Positions 1-15,100 of a stretch of 64,000 bases of DNA are shown in pieces. A program made the position numbers and the translations under genes. This DNA comes from Malania oleifera (Eukaryota > Streptophyta > Magnoliopsida > Santalales > Ximeniaceae). Within the stretch, counting starts at the first letter, position 1, and each line of letters begins with the position of its first letter. The stretch is taken from assembly GCF_029873635.1 (NCBI RefSeq), contig NC_080420.1, positions 124,466,958 through 124,530,957 of the forward strand, given 5' to 3'. Under the pieces are notes generated by a model. That model did not search any database. It was given only the letters and a program-made list of their open reading frames with translations, and was not told the DNA's origin.

Positions 1-76
1 AGATTAAGTCATCATATTACTTTTTGAAACCAGAACAAAATCCAAAGCTTGAGCAGTTTCTCTTATATGAAATTAC

Positions 77-182
77 TTTGCAGGAATCGGATCTGAGATG
101 ACGAACAGTGAGCATTATTCAATTTGCATTCACGCCAATAGCCATGAGGATCAGCTGATGCTGGAGCCAAACTGGCCTGAAT
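77..182 (-). CDS. PAE: PAE exon 10 (last exon in window)
   Basis: 106 bp, acceptor AAAATCAG, donor GTAATT. It encodes [20 protein letters not shown] and [10 protein letters not shown] second AG six bases downstream would drop residues IQ; the upstream acceptor restores the conserved WQIQ and is preferred. Positions 1-76 look intronic; the exon with the catalytic His is outside. Confidence 0.88.
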
Positions 183-3100
183 CTGATTTTAAGAGGGAAA
201 TTAATCATCTTAAAATCTTCAAATAATATTCGCAACACAAATCATTGCAACCTATTTTACGACAAATAAAATATTACCTGCCATGAATCATAGGCTGCAT
301 TGAGAAGAAATAGTGGGGTTTTAATGCTGGAGATTAAGTTTTGAGGAAAGAAACACTGAAAAGGAAGCAGCACAAAAAGCAGGGTGAGTGATAGCAAATG
401 AAAAATAGGATTCCCTATTGGTGCTCAGAGCTATTCAATCATTTCAGCTTAAAAATTATCCACAAGAGAAGGTTTAAAAGTTCACCGAAGTTGGATCAAG
501 GTGATTAGTACAAGTACGTGGCAGGTTCCTTTGTACACCCTGGAACATATACAAATGTCCCATGAGCACACATGAAATGCAAGTCAAAGTATGCAGCTTA
601 AAGAAGAAAAATTCAACGTCTATAACTTGAAAACTACTTTAATCTGTATGTATTGTCTCATTACTTGGTCTGCATCCAAACAACTTAAGCAATAATATGA
701 CTAGACAAATATATTACTAATTGGAGTCTAAAGCATTCTCCAATTATTAGGGTGGATCTCAGCCCCTAAGCCTAGCTAATAATTGACAGAGGTTGAATGA
801 TGCATTCAAAAAATTCCAAAAGAAAAAGAAATACAAAACAGTTGCAAGATGAAATTCTTGCCCAAATGTGATGCATCCATGTATAGCCAATAAAATCTGG
901 TGTAGCTGTTCTTTAATCTGAAATGACAATAAATCAATGACAAGTGCTTATGATGGACATGAAAGTGATGAGAATTGAGGACCAAAGTCTAACATCACCC
1001 AAAATATCTTCCTCCTAATTTTTCAGGTCACCGGACAATGCAGCTGCAAATTATCAAAATTCAGGTAGATGAAAGAATGATCTAATAGTTGCGTGGGCCT
1101 AGGAGGGCTTGAATGGCCCAGCTATGTAATATATACACAAGTTTTACAACTATCAAAACTTTTATTGCTTCCATGCACAACTTTTACAACTTTTATTGCA
1201 TGACATGAAGTGCTGTTTTAAACTTGAAATTCAAAAAATTGATTCAACTTCTGCAGTAATAGATCCAAAAGTTGACACAAAGTAAAGTTGAAAACTTCAT
1301 TCATTCATGTTCAGGAAATATTAAGATATTAATTTATAAAACAAAATAGCTTCAAAATTTTAATTGCCAGGCTACCTGCAAGCTAACCACGCCACTGAAT
1401 AAATTCTTAAGTGTGAACCCACCAGACACGTCAGCCCTGTAAATCCAGAGATGACCATCAACAAAAAGATTGAATACTGGCAACTGAAAAGTAACAAAAC
1501 CATATAACCATAAGCTATCACCATAAATAATAAAAGATTTAAGGAAGAATAGGAATTTACACATCAAGGAAAAGACCAGCATCAGCCAAGCACTTCACTC
1601 TAGTAGTTCTTGGAAATAGGCCCCTAAATTCATCACAGTGTAATATAGATGCTAAACCCCCAGCAGAGCACCCAGAAAGAAGAGCCTGAAACAAAATCAA
1701 TTTATACAATTGCAAAGAGAAGCAGGGAGAAAACTTTAAATAGAGAAAATGAAAAACATGATAAAACTAAACCTGGTTAGCATGGCGCATTCCCTTTGAC
1801 ATTAAATCTTCCATAGCAGCTAACCAGATCCGCTGTCCTCTGAATTCCAATTGCGCCGCCTAAAAAAATGGAAGGAACATATGTCATCCGATTGATGCGT
1901 TCATGCATAAATACCATGCATAGCTAAATAATTATGTGTATGTACATACACACATGCTTATGAATGAATACACCACATTCTCGTTTAATTTTATTCAATA
2001 AATTATATGCAACCTAAAAATGGAAGCACCATATTTCATTTAACTGGCATGTGCACACATACAAACCATCCATAAATATGCATGTCTGAGTGTATATGTA
2101 TGTACACATGTACATGTGTTGAATACACCACATTCTTGTTTAATTTTATTCAATAAATTTATATAGTTGTCCATGTGAAACACATCAAGTTATCGCTTTT
2201 TCTGCCTGGAATAGAGTATAGACTATGGAGAGAGGGATTCGAGAGAATTTAAAGAGGATGAGTTATATTTGGAGATGGGTAAATAGCAAATAGATTTTAG
2301 TCTTACATTCCTTGGAAAGGGCACTTCTAGTGATAGACCTGAATCCTTAGTTCAGTGTGTTTATAAAATGTTTTTGAACTCAGGTTGATTTATCACCATA
2401 AATGCGTGTCTCCCTTTTGGATATTTTCTTTAATATATTATACTTATCATCACAATTAACACAATGCTCCTCTTTCCTATCTCTCAAGTCTCACCCTTCA
2501 ATCATATTGATTCATATAATTTCTGCTCTTATCATTAATTGAAATAATGAAATTATAACATGATAATGGGGAACACAGGAAAAAGTTGATGGACCAGAAG
2601 AGTTCATCCTTTCAAAGTTGAGCACCAAACCACCAAAACACTCTTTCAGATGCACACAGCAGGCCACCTAGGCAAATATTGATTTAGACACTCGTGATTT
2701 TGTATGTAGTTATCTGAGCAACAAGAACCTTGCCTGGCATATATTTAATTAATCATTGCGATTTAGAAATGAAACAATTAGCAGTAAATAAATGTTGCAA
2801 AACAGGTAACATCACCCTAGGAATCAATATTTCAATAAACAAGATGTTGGTTTTTTAGTCCCACATTGGTGGGAAGGTTTTTTTAAGCCTTTAGTTTGAA
2901 AGTATACAAGGAGCTTCCCTCACCATTTGTAAAGACACCTCCCATTTTGTAGAGTTACAAATAGTATTTGTACTCTAAGGTATTTCTAGCTACTATTGGT
3001 AATTTGAAATTTGCTCAAGTTGTAATTTTCTGAAAATAGTGAATTGATCGTCCGCACCCAAGGATGTAGGTAATTATTTACCACACCTCGTAAATTCTTG

Positions 3101-6100
3101 TGTTGTTCTTTTTTTCTGTCTTTGATTATTAGTTTCTGCATTGCTTTAGTTTAGTTATATATTCAATAGCAATAGTTGTAGTACTGGTGTTTGGCACAAG
3201 TGGGGTGCCCGACACAACAATTGGCGTCAGAGCCAAGTTGAATAGTGCCGGCACGAAGGTGTTTCTCTGTTAGGATCCTTAATTCCAATTTTTATGCCTA
3301 AGAAGATCTTGTCTAAGTGAGTGCTCAGAGACCATTGCGGCTTAGTCATTCCCTAGAGGTCGGCCTGGTCAAAGTGAAATTTCATAGGATATACAGAGTA
3401 GACACGGTTGGGATAAGTGCGGTACTATTCATCCTAGGCCTTCTGTTATGTAGGTTTGCTATTGGATATATAGTTTTGGAATATGGCAAAAATTACGCCT
3501 ACAGCAATAGAAGAAACTTTGTCCACACGAACTCCAACCCCAACAGCTTCGTCATCATCTTCAAAGGCGATAGCTAATGCTCGGTTTGAGGTGGAGAAAT
3601 TTGATGGTACCAATAATTTTGGTATGTGGCAATATGAGGTGATGGACATCCTGTACTAGTAGGAATTAGATGTTGCTCTTGATGGTAAACCAGAGGACAT
3701 AGGCGACAAAGATTGGAAAAGATCAACTGCCAAGCATGTGGCACAATTCGTTTATGTCTCGCTAAAAATAAGAAATATTGTATTAGGAGGGAGACATCTG
3801 CAAAGAAATTGTGGAAGACATTGGAAGGTGCATTTATTACCAAGAGTCAAGAAAATCGGCTCTTCTTGAAATAGAAATTGTTTCGCTTGCAGTATCAACC
3901 AGGTATTTCTATAAATGACCACATAAATGCTTTCAATAAAATTATGGTTGATTTGTTGAATTTGGATGAAAAGGTCAAAGATGAGGATAAGGCATTATTT
4001 GTTACTGAATTCTCTCCCTAATGATTATAAACATCTCACCACCACTTTATTGTATAGAATGGATAAAGTTACTTTTGATGTTGTTTGTACTGCATTGATT
4101 AATACTGAATGCAGAAAGAAGGATCAGAGGGTCCATAAGGAAACAATAGCAGAAGCACTGACAATAAGGGGATGTCCTGAGAGTCATAAACCTGGAAGGA
4201 GTAAATCTCGATGGAGACCTGCTAAAGATGAATGCGCCTTTTGTCATGAGAAAGGACATTGAAAGAAAGATTGTCCTAAATTACAGCAAAAGAAAAAGGG
4301 CAAAGCACCTCTTAATGCTATATAGCCAAGCGTAATGGAAGTGAGTTAGATTTTTCTCTTATTGGAACATCTTCGACACATTACTGTGGTGAGTGGGTTT
4401 TGGATTCTAGTTGTTCCTATCACATGTGTCCCAATAGGGAATGGTTTTCTAATTTTAAAAAATTAGATAGTGGGGTTGGTTTTATGGGAAATGATAATAC
4501 CTGTAAAACAACTGGAATAGGTTCAATACGGTTGAAATTTCAAGATGAAACTATCAAAACCTTGATTGATGTTAGATATGTTCCAAGCTTAAAGAAAAAT
4601 TTGATCTCATTAGGTGCCTTAGAGTCTAAAGGGTTCACTATTACTTTGAAAGATGGAACCTTAAAGATTAAATCAGGTGCGCTTGGGGTGGTGAAAGGTA
4701 TTAGGAAAAATAATTTGTATTATTTTCAAGGCAGTACAGTTATTGGCTCAAGAGTTGTTGTTTCTGAGAAAGATGCAAGTTTAGATACAATCAGATTATG
4801 GCATATGCGATTGGCACATGCGGATGAAAAATCTTTGCAACAATTGGTTAAGCGAGGCTTGTTGAAGAGTGCAAAGGTATGTAAGCTTGAATTTTGTGAA
4901 TATTGTATTCTGGGAAAACATACAAGAGTGAAATTTGGCACTGCAACACACCGAACTGAAGGTATTTTAGACTACATCCACACAGATGTATGGGCAGGGC
5001 CCACCAACACTCCTTCATTGGGTGGTATGCATTATTTTGTCACTTTTGTTGATGATTTTTCCAGAAGAGTTTGGGTGTATGCTATGAAAAATAAAAACAA
5101 AGTGATATTTTCCTTAAGTGAAAAAAATTGGTTGAAACTCAAACTGGCAAAAAGATCAAATGGCTTAGATCAGATAATCGTGGTGAATACACAAGTGATT
5201 TGTTTATGAAGGTATGTCAAAATGAAGGTATTGCTCGACACTTTACAGTTAGAAATACACCACAACAGAATGGGATGGCAAAGCACATGAATCGAACTTT
5301 GTTGCAGAAAATTCGATGTATGTTGTCTAATGATGGGTTGGACAAAAGGTTTTGGGCTGAGGCTATTATATATGCGTGTCATCTTACCAACCGTCTACCG
5401 TCCTCTACGATTGGGAAAAAAACACCCTATGAGGTATGGTCTCAAAAACCTGCTAATGATTATAATTCTTTACATGTATTTGGTACTATTGCTTATTACC
5501 ATGTTAAAGAATCTAAGTTGGATCCAAGAGCCAAGAAAGTAATATTATTAGTGATTAGTGCAGGAGTCAAAGGATACCGTCTTTGGTGTCTATAGACGAA
5601 AAGAATGATTCTAAGCAGGGATGTGACTTTTGATGAACTTGCGATGATAATACATAAGGAGTCATCAGTTGAAGAAAAGACTATTGGTACCCAAAAATAG
5701 GCGGAGGTTGAGACAATTTTTGGAGACCCAATGAGAAATGAGGCTACACGATGTAACTATCCAGTTACAGTGGAGAACAGTGTACAAGAAGAGGAGATTT
5801 CAATCCAAGAATCTTCACAGCATCAAGAATCAATTGCTTCTCAGAGGCCAAGAAGAGAGGTTCGAAGACCTGCTTGGTATGCTGACATGGTGGCCTATGC
5901 ACTTCCAGTTGAAGATGATGATGTTCCTTACACTTTCAAGGAAGCAGTGAGGAATTCTAAATCAGACAAATGCAAAAGAGCGATGAATGAAGAAATGCAG
6001 CCTCTTCATCAAAATCAGACTTGGGAGCTAGCCCAGCTGCCCAAAGGTAAGAAAGCAATTGGTTGCAAATGGGTTTATGCAAAGAAAGAAGGATTTCCAA

Positions 6101-9100
6101 ATGCAAATAATGTTCACTTCAAAACTAGATTGGTAGCTAAGGGCTACACACAAAAGGAAGGTATTGATTATAATGAGGTATTTTCTCCAATTGTTAAACA
6201 TTCTTCCATTCAAATTTTTTTGGAATGTAAAAACTACATTTTTATATGGTGATTTGGAAGAGGAATTCTATATGACTCAACCTAATGGATTTAAGGTTGC
6301 TGGAAAAGAAAATTGGGTGTGCAAATTGGGAAAATCATTGTATGGTTTAAAACAATATCCAAGACAGTGGTACAAATGATTTTATCAGTTTATGATTGGT
6401 CACAAGTACATTAGAAATAAACATGATCATTTTGTTCATTTTCGCAGACTACAAAATGAATTTTTATAAATTTACTCTTGTACATTGATGATATGTTAAT
6501 AGCTTTAAAGAACAGGGAAGAAATCAACAAACTGAAAGGTCAGTTAAATCAAGAGTTCGAGATGAAAGATCTTGGTGAAGCAAAGAAGATACTTGGCATG
6601 GAGATATGCAGAGACAGAGTGAAAGGGAGAGTTAGTTTGACTCAGAAATAGTATTTGAAGAAGGTAATACAAAGTTTTGACATGTCTAAGCAATCAAAAC
6701 TAGTTAGCACTCCACTTGCTCCTCACTTCAAACTTAGTGCATCTTTATCTCCTAATTCAGATGAGGAACATAAGTATATGTTGCAAGTTCCCTATGCAAG
6801 TGTAGTTGGTAATCTGATGTATGCAATGGTTTGTACAAGACCTAATATTTCACATGCTGTTATTATGGTGAGCAGGTATATGCATGATCCGGGTAAAGGA
6901 CATTGGCAAGTTGTGCAATAGATTTACGATACATTATGAATACTATTGATGTTGGTATAGTATTTGAGAAAAATAATAGTATTGATCAACATGTTGTTGC
7001 ATATGTGGATTCTGATTTTGCCGGTGATCCGAATAAACGTCGATCAACAACTGAATATGTATTTACATTTGCTAATGGTCCAGTGAGTTTGAGGTCTACT
7101 TTACAGTCTACTATTGCTTTGTCTACGACAGAAGTAGAGTACATGGCAGCTTCAGAGGCTGTTAAGGTCCTTAAGGAAGCTATTTGATTGCAGCGTTTAC
7201 TTGGAAATTTGGGAGTTGTCTAGAAGCACATTAGTATGTTCAGTGATAGTCAGAGTGCTATTCATTTGGCAAAGAACCAACTCTACCATGCACGAACAAA
7301 GCACATCGACGTTCGATTTCACTTTATGCAAGACATAATTGATGAAGGCAAAATACTTCTTCAGAAGATTGCTACAACTGAAAATCCCACAAATATGTTG
7401 ACCAAGGTTATGACAACAATCAAGTTCAAACATTGTTTGGACTTAATCAGTATCCTGCAAGTCTGAATACTTTTGGAAGGCACCAATGATGTGGAACTCT
7501 AGAGAATGTTTGTGACTGAAAAATTTGTTGAATTTGTCGCCAAGGTGGAGATTTGTTGGTTTTTTAATCCCACATTGGTGGGAAGGTTTTTTTAAGCCTT
7601 TAGTTTGAAGGTATATAAGGAGCTTCCCTCGCCATTCGTAAAGACACCTCCCATTTTGTAAAGTTACAAATAGTATTTGTACTCTAGGGTATTTCTAATT
7701 ACTATTGGTAATTTAAAATTTTCTGAAGTTGTAATTTTCCAGAAATAGTGGATTGATCGTCGGTGCCCGAGGATGTAGGTAATTATTTACCGAACCTTGT
7801 AAATTTTTGTGTTGTTCTTTTTTGCTGCCTTTGATTATTAGTTTCTGCATTGCTTTAGTTTGGTTATATATTCAATAGAAACAGTTATAGTATTGGTATT
7901 TGGCACAAGTGGGGTGCCCGGCACAACACAAAAATGATGCCAAAATTTTAGACTATCTAATTTAAAACAGCTGCTTTGAACAAGGGAAGTTCAGGCAGCC
8001 AGAAGCCTAGTGTACAGACTTTATATCAGCTTGTATCGCGAGGTAACCAAACGTAACATACATTTTCTGTGTGGAATATCTTGACCATCTGAACCTATAT
8101 TTACTTCAGGGGATTCATCTTCTAGAAAGAGCAAGGGTGAATCAGACATGCTTGGAAACAGAGTTAACTTCCCAGTATTCAAAGCAATATAAATTCCATT
8201 ATTTATTTCAATTCCTCAAAATCCTAAATGTACAATATCTGTTAATAAAGTAGAAGTATTGGCACAGAAATTATTCAACCCCCTATAAAAATTACAGGCA
8301 TGATAAGTATTTAAATAGGTATGCTAATCTCATAACTAAACTTTTTCCATTTTCATAATTACCTTAGCTGATGCAAGTCCTAATGAAAATCTACAACACG
8401 CAATAAGTGAAATGTATTCAATAATTATTCTTAACAAACCCACCCATTTAGACACCATTTGATCACCAAGAAAATTTGAAGAATTAAGTGAAGTTTTTAG
8501 GTGCTAGCAAGGTCCCAGCTTTCAGTCCACGTCTTCTAAGGAACTAAATATACGTTTACATAAATCTTTGAAGTAAGATAGAGAAAAAGAACCAACCTGA
8601 TCTCTACTGTCCCCAGCAAAAGAGGCACCATCACAATAACGAATTTTTACTCGATTCCAATTAAAAAAATCTGTAAAACAAGCTCCTCTTAGATTTGGAG
8701 AAATATCAACTAAGATGTGCCATAAAAAAAACAAGAGAGCAAAAGAAAAAGAATAAAAATAACACAATTGGCTTGTAGTAATAATTTGAAATATGTTTGA
8801 GAGGAAACCAGGATTTTCTTCAGCCCTATTGCTCAGTATTCCAGTAAAAGGTATCTGTTTCTCCATATAATTTGATGATCCACGCCGAGTTTTTTTGCGG
8901 TAAACACAAGTTCTAATGTTATTGCACCATCCTCCACCCTGCAACAAGATTTACAACAGTTATGTCCTCAATAACATGTTGCATTAATTAAGTTGGAAAG
9001 ATCTGTGACATGCATAGCCAATCCATTGCCCAGAAAATGGGCAAAAATAATAATTATGGAGAAGTAATTCTTCCAAAAGAGCATAAAATTTCCATCTAGA

Positions 9101-12100
9101 ACTTATTAACCTTGTTGTGCTGCAAATACACTGTTAAAATATCAACCCCGAATATCTTTGTAAATAAAATACAAATTAGGAAAGTGAGTAATTATGGGAG
9201 ATTTGATATTATTCAATAGGAAATTGTTTCCTTGTTTAGAATAGGTAATTGTATTATATATTGGATTGAATGTAAGAACAAAATAGTGAAGAAATATTTT
9301 TTCCAATCGTTTCTTCTTTCATGGTATCAGAGCTAGGGTTTCTTAAACCCAGCTAAACGATGGCTAACAGCAGAGGCTCTACCTCCTCTGCAAACATCAC
9401 CGGCGATTCAGAGGTTACGTCCGGTAGGGGTACGAATGATAACACAGTCTTTCCACTCTCATTGGAAAAACTAAATGGAAAAAATTTCCGTGAATGGGCT
9501 CAGTCCATGAAACTGGTGATTGAGGGAAAAGGAAAGCTTGGTTACCTTACCAGTGAGCAAAGGAAACCAGATCCTTCCGACGCTGTAGCCTTGCAAAGAT
9601 GGAGGTCCGAAAACTCTATGGTCACGGCTTGGCTCGTCAATTCGATGCAACCATCAATCAGAAAAATTTATTTGTTTTTGCCGACGGCGAAGGAGGTCTG
9701 GGAAGCCGTACGCGAGACGTACTCCGATGTCGAAAGTTACTCACAAATCTTCGACATCAAGACCCAATTGTGGTAGATGCGGCAAGGCGAGAGAGGTGTT
9801 ACTGAGTATTTCATGGAGATTAGTCATCTCTGGCAGGAGCTCAATCTGAGCATCGACGAGGAGTGGGAGTGCTCCGACGATAGCACGCGATACCGAAGGA
9901 GGCTCGAAAACGAGAGGGTCTTCAAGTTTCTTGCCGGCCTGAATCGAGAACTCGATGACGTGAGGGGATAGATCCTTGGTCGGCGACCTCTCCCTTCAAC
10001 CCGAGAAGTCTTTGCAGAGGTCAGGAGGGAAGAGAATAGGAGGCGGGTGATGTTGCGGCCTCAAAATGGATCTACTGGGCTGGACCCGGCTGTACCTGTA
10101 TCCGCCCAAAAATTAGATGGGCTACACGCTGGACCAGATGCCTCAGTTTTGCATTAAAAGGCCCAGGAGGACCTAGTCAACGACCACAAAGAGGAAAAAT
10201 ATGGTGCGAACATTGCCGAAAGACAGGTCATTCAAAAAATAACTGCTGGGAGATTCATGGAAAACCGGTAGATTGGAAACCGAGACAATACCAAAAAATC
10301 GTGGGTGCCAGGCCAGCATTGGCGGATCAACTGAAAGATCACAAGGAGAGAACAACGATACCCCGTCCAGCAGTGCATTCAGTTCTGAACAGTTGGATCA
10401 ATTATATAAGATGATTTCATCAATGCAAACATTGGGTCAGTCTTCCTCTGGTTCTCTAGCTCATCGAGGTAATCATCTGTCAGCTTTAAAAACCACATCT
10501 TGTTACAAATGTCCTTGGATAATTGACTCGGGTGCATCCGATCATATGACTGGGTCGTATCAATATTTTTCCATCCTACTCACCATATGCCGGGAATTTG
10601 AGGGTAAAAATTGCAGATGGATCTCTCTCACCAGTTGCTAGAAAAGGAAGTATTCGCATATCTGATTCCTTAACTTTACAATCAGTCTTACATGTCCCCA
10701 AGTTATCGTGCAACTTGTTATCTATAAGTCAGTTAACAAAAGACTAGAATTGTTCCGCTAAATTTGTTTCCTCCCATTGTGTTTTTCAGGACCTATCACC
10801 GGGGAAGACGATTGGCACTGCTAAAGCGTATGAGGGACTCTACTACTTTGAGAAGACAAGTTTGAGTGAACTATGTAATACTACAATTTGTGATTCTGCA
10901 TCTACTTCTAGAAATAGTGAACTTTTGTTATGACATTCACTGATGGGTCATCCCAATTTTCAATATTTAAAACGTTTGTTTCCTTCTCTTTGTTCAAATA
11001 AAATAGCTTCTGAGTTTCAATGTGAAGTATGTGAACTTGCTAAACATCGTCGTACTTCTTTTCCATCATCCATATACAAACCATCTCGCCCATTTGCTAT
11101 GTTTCACAGTGATGTATGGGGTCCCTCACGTTCCCTAAATCGCACCAATACAAAATGGTTTGTGACCTTTATCGATGACCATACTCGTCTTTGTTGGGTC
11201 TACCTACTGAAAGACAAAACTGAAGTCCGCTCCATTTTCATCAATTTTCATACCATGATTCATACATAGTTCCAGACTCATATTTAGATCCTACGTACTG
11301 ATAATGGTACGGAATATTTCAATACCATCCTGGGAACTTATCTTCAAGATCATGGGATTGTTCATCAAAGTTCTTGTGTGGATACCCCTCAACAAAATGG
11401 GGTTGCTGAACGAAAAAATAGACATATACTTGAAGTAGCCCGGGCTTTAATGTTTACTACCCACATGAAACATTATTTTTGGGGCAATGCCATCTTAACA
11501 GTCACACATCTCATTAATCGAATGCCAAGTCGAGCGCTCTCATTTGTCACCCCTCTTCAGAAATTTCAGGAACACTTTCCTACCTCTCGACTCCCTTCCA
11601 GTCTCCCACTGAAAATTTTTGGTTGTACTGCTTTTGTTCATGTCCATGCACACCATCGTGATAAATTGGATCCTCATGCCATTAAATGTGTCTTCATTGG
11701 TTATTCAACTACCCAAAAAGGCTATAAATGCTATGATCCGATCTCAAAACGGCTGTTCGTTAGCCTTGATGTCACTTTTTTTGAAACCACTCCTTATTTC
11801 ACAAAGCCCTCTCTTCAGGGGGAGAAATGGAGTGAAGATCGGTTCTTTGATCCTTTTACTACTGAATCTACAGTTACTCTAGTTACTTCATTCCCTGACC
11901 CATCTACTGAGTCTTCCATTACATTACTTCCCGACTTGCCAAACACAACTGAACACTTACCCTCAGGGGGAGATGCAGGAGAGCAAAACAACGCAGACAT
12001 ACTGGTTTACTCAAGAAAGCCGAAAACAAAGGAGAGGGAGAATCTCATACCTAAGGCAAGAGCGTTGGAACCGGTGATGGCTCTGAATAATCATGAGCCC

Positions 12101-15100
12101 TTGACTTATCCTAATCTGGTAATTGAGTCTTCCTCTGATAATTCTGCACCTGATGATATCAATCTACCTATTGCAATCAGAAAACAAACTAGGTCATGTA
12201 CTCAATATCCTTGGTCGAAATACATGTCTTATAAAAGCTTGTCTACAGGATATCGTGCGTTTGTCTCTAATCTTGACAGGATGAAAGTACCAAAAAACAT
12301 TCAGGAAGCTCTAGAAATACCAAAATGGAGAGAGGTAGTCATGGAAGAAATGCGAGCCCTAGAAAAAAATGGAACTTGGAAGCTGGCAGATCTACCGAAA
12401 GGGAAGAAGCCAGTAGGTTGTAAATGGGTTTTCACAGTGAAATGTAAATCTGATGGAACAATTGAAAGATATAAAGCCAGACTTGTTGCAAAAGGCTTTA
12501 CACAGACCTACGGCATTGACTATACTGAGACATTTGCACTAGTGGCAAACTTAAATATAGTTCGGATTCTCTTGTCTCTGGCAGCCAATTCAGATTGGCC
12601 ACTACAACAACTTGATATTAAAAATGCTTTCTTAAATGGAGAATTAGAAAAGGAAGTTTACATGACTATACCACCAGGATTCAGTAGAACAGGTGAAGAA
12701 AACAGAGTGTGTAAACTAAAGAAGTCGTTATATGGCCTCAAACAATCTCCGAGAGCGTGGTTTGACAGATTCGCAAAGGTACTAAAGAATCAAGGGTATC
12801 GACAAGGGCAATCAGACCATACACTATTCTTCCAACAGTCTGAAGGAGGTAAAAAAACAATTCTAATAGTGTATGTTGATGATATAATCCTTACTGGTGA
12901 TGATACTGTAGAAATGGAGAGATTGAAGAAGGTTCTGGCTACTGAATTTGAAGTTAAAGACTTGAGACAGATGCGGTATTTTTTGGGCATGGAAGTGACA
13001 AGAACGAAAAAGGGGATTAGTGTTTCTCAGCGAAAGTATGTTACCGACCTCCTAGTTGAAACTGGCATGCTAGGGTGCAAACCCAGCGAAACCCCGATAG
13101 AAGCAGTAAAGAGGGTTGAAGATTGTGGAAAACCAGTAGAAAATGAGAGGTATCAGAGATTGATTGGCAAACTGATCTACCTATTACATACTAGACCAGA
13201 TATTGCATTTGCAATCAGTGTAGTAAGTCAACACATGCATTCACCAAAGGAAGTTCACTTTGATGCTGTATACAAAATCCTTAGATATCTCAAGGGATCC
13301 CCGGGAAGATGACTCTTCTTCAAGAAATGTGAAAGCAAGGAAGTAGAGATCTTTACAGATGCAGATTGGGCAGGATCAGTGGAAGATAGAAGGTCCACCA
13401 CAGGATATTGTACATTCGTCTGGGGAAATCTCGTGACTTGGAGAAGCAAAAAACAGAATGTGGTGGCTCGTAGTAGTGCTAAAGCTGAACTCAAGACAGT
13501 CGCTCAAGGGATTTGTGAAGGATTGTCGTTACGAAAACTATTGGAGGAATTACGGGTACCGGTGAACTCTCCTATCAAACTCTACAGTGACAATAAGGCA
13601 ACTATTAGCATCTCTCTTAATCCAGTCCAACATGACAGGACTAAACATGTGGAGGTAGACAGACACTTCATCAAAGAAAAAATTGAAGAAGGAATTATAT
13701 GTATGACTTATGTACCAACCAAGGAACAAACTGCAGATATCCTCACTAAAGGCTTGGGACGACAGAGCTTTGATGATCTTATTAGCAAGTTGGAGATGAT
13801 TAATATTTATGATCCAACTTGAGGAGGAGAGTTAAAATATCAACCCTGAATATCTTTGTAAATAAAATACAAATTAGGAAAGTGAGTAATTATGGAAGAT
13901 TTGATATTATTCAATAGGAAATTATTTCCTTGTTTAGAATAGGTAATTGTATTATAGATTGGATTGTATGTAAGAACAAAATAGTGAAGAAATATTTTTT
14001 CCAATCGTTTCTCCTTTCATACACATTGCTTGAAATTTTTGGACCAGATAAGGAACTACAACATATAACAGTTAAAAGACCAAAAACAGCTCAAGTTCCT
14101 ACTTCTTGTCACCAAGATAATGACAACTATAGAAGGCACACCATGAACAAGTTAATCCGAAGATGACGATGATGGTTTACAATTCACACACAAGAGACAA
14201 AAGATTTAATGTGATTCAGCCCTTCCACTTGAAAAATCCCACAAGAAACAATCTACTATGCTGGAGAATTTTGTACAATCACACATCACTGATCTCCAAA
14301 TCCCCAGTATACCCCTAAGCTCACACAAACTCACCATGCTAATTGTAGGAATTAAAACACATGGAAGCTACATCAGTCTTGCACAACCTCCAGGAGTTAA
14401 ATACACATGAAGGTCAGACGAAGCAATAGATGCAATTTAATGTTGGAGCACATCCTGCACGGATAGCTCAACAGTCCCCACTGACCAGTCGTCTGTTCTA
14501 ACACAAAAATAATCCTGCTCAGTTTTGATCAGGTGATCAATCAATCATCCCATCTTGCCAGACTCTTGTCCTTAACATCTGCAGCAGCTCATCCTAACTC
14601 ATTTGGGTGTCTTGAATAAATTTTCCATCCCCCTGGTAGTGATCACTTCTACTCAAATTCAAATCATCACCTCAACAAAATGTAATATTCAATCTATTGA
14701 ATCAATTTTCTCTGAACTACTAGAGAACTCATTTCTTCAATTATCCAAATATATTATATGTTTATGATATATTTTTGACGAGTGAAACTCTGCTTGATTT
14801 GGCAGAATATAAAACTACAGGGGACCAAAAATATGTCCATAACTTGCAAATACAATAATATGACACAAATAAGGGGCATATTCAGCTTTTTATCTAGAAC
14901 ATGAATTGCATAATGAGAAGTGCAAATCCTCCATAGGTCAAGCAATTTCTCAATGTCTCTTTTTTTAGACAGCAGAAAGTTTTGGAACCATTGCCTGGAT
15001 CAGCATTTCTGTGATACTGTTGCTGTCCAGAACTTGCAAAAATTAAAGAAAAAATTAAGCAGGGAATAAACATTCCAACTTCTGGTGAGCCCCATATTGA

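Larger units (their letters stand above)
2845..7927 (+). mobile_element. Copia-1: Ty1/copia retrotransposon (Tnt1-like), decayed, in PAE intron 4
   Basis: A full-length structure of about 5.1 kb: 5' LTR, primer-binding site, gag, protease, integrase, reverse transcriptase, RNase H, polypurine tract, 3' LTR. Flanks are CAAGA on the left and CAAAA on the right, a 5-bp target duplication with one mismatch. Domain order integrase before reverse transcriptase makes it Ty1/copia. Gag wording (FGMWQYEV) and the short zinc knuckle resemble the Tnt1 group (inference). Many in-frame stops break every domain, so it cannot make its own proteins. It lies antisense to PAE. Confidence 0.95.
9132..14019 (+). 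mobile_element. Copia-2: Ty1/copia retrotransposon (RE1/Ale-like) in PAE intron 2
   Basis: About 4.9 kb with paired 190-bp LTRs, a canonical primer-binding site and a purine tract, bounded by an exact 5-bp target duplication TACAC (9127-9131 and 14020-14024). The LTRs differ at about 7 of 190 sites by hand count. It is better preserved than Copia-1: a 644-codon open frame covers the integrase C-terminal part and most of RT. Gag shape and short LTRs suggest the RE1/Ale group (inference). It lies antisense to PAE. Confidence 0.97.

Noticed and set aside
1352..1582. 76-residue minus-strand frame as a separate gene
   Set aside because: It is PAE exon 7 read through its flanking introns.
8522..8947. 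141-residue open frame on the minus strand taken as one protein
   Set aside because: It is two PAE exons plus the unspliced intron between them.
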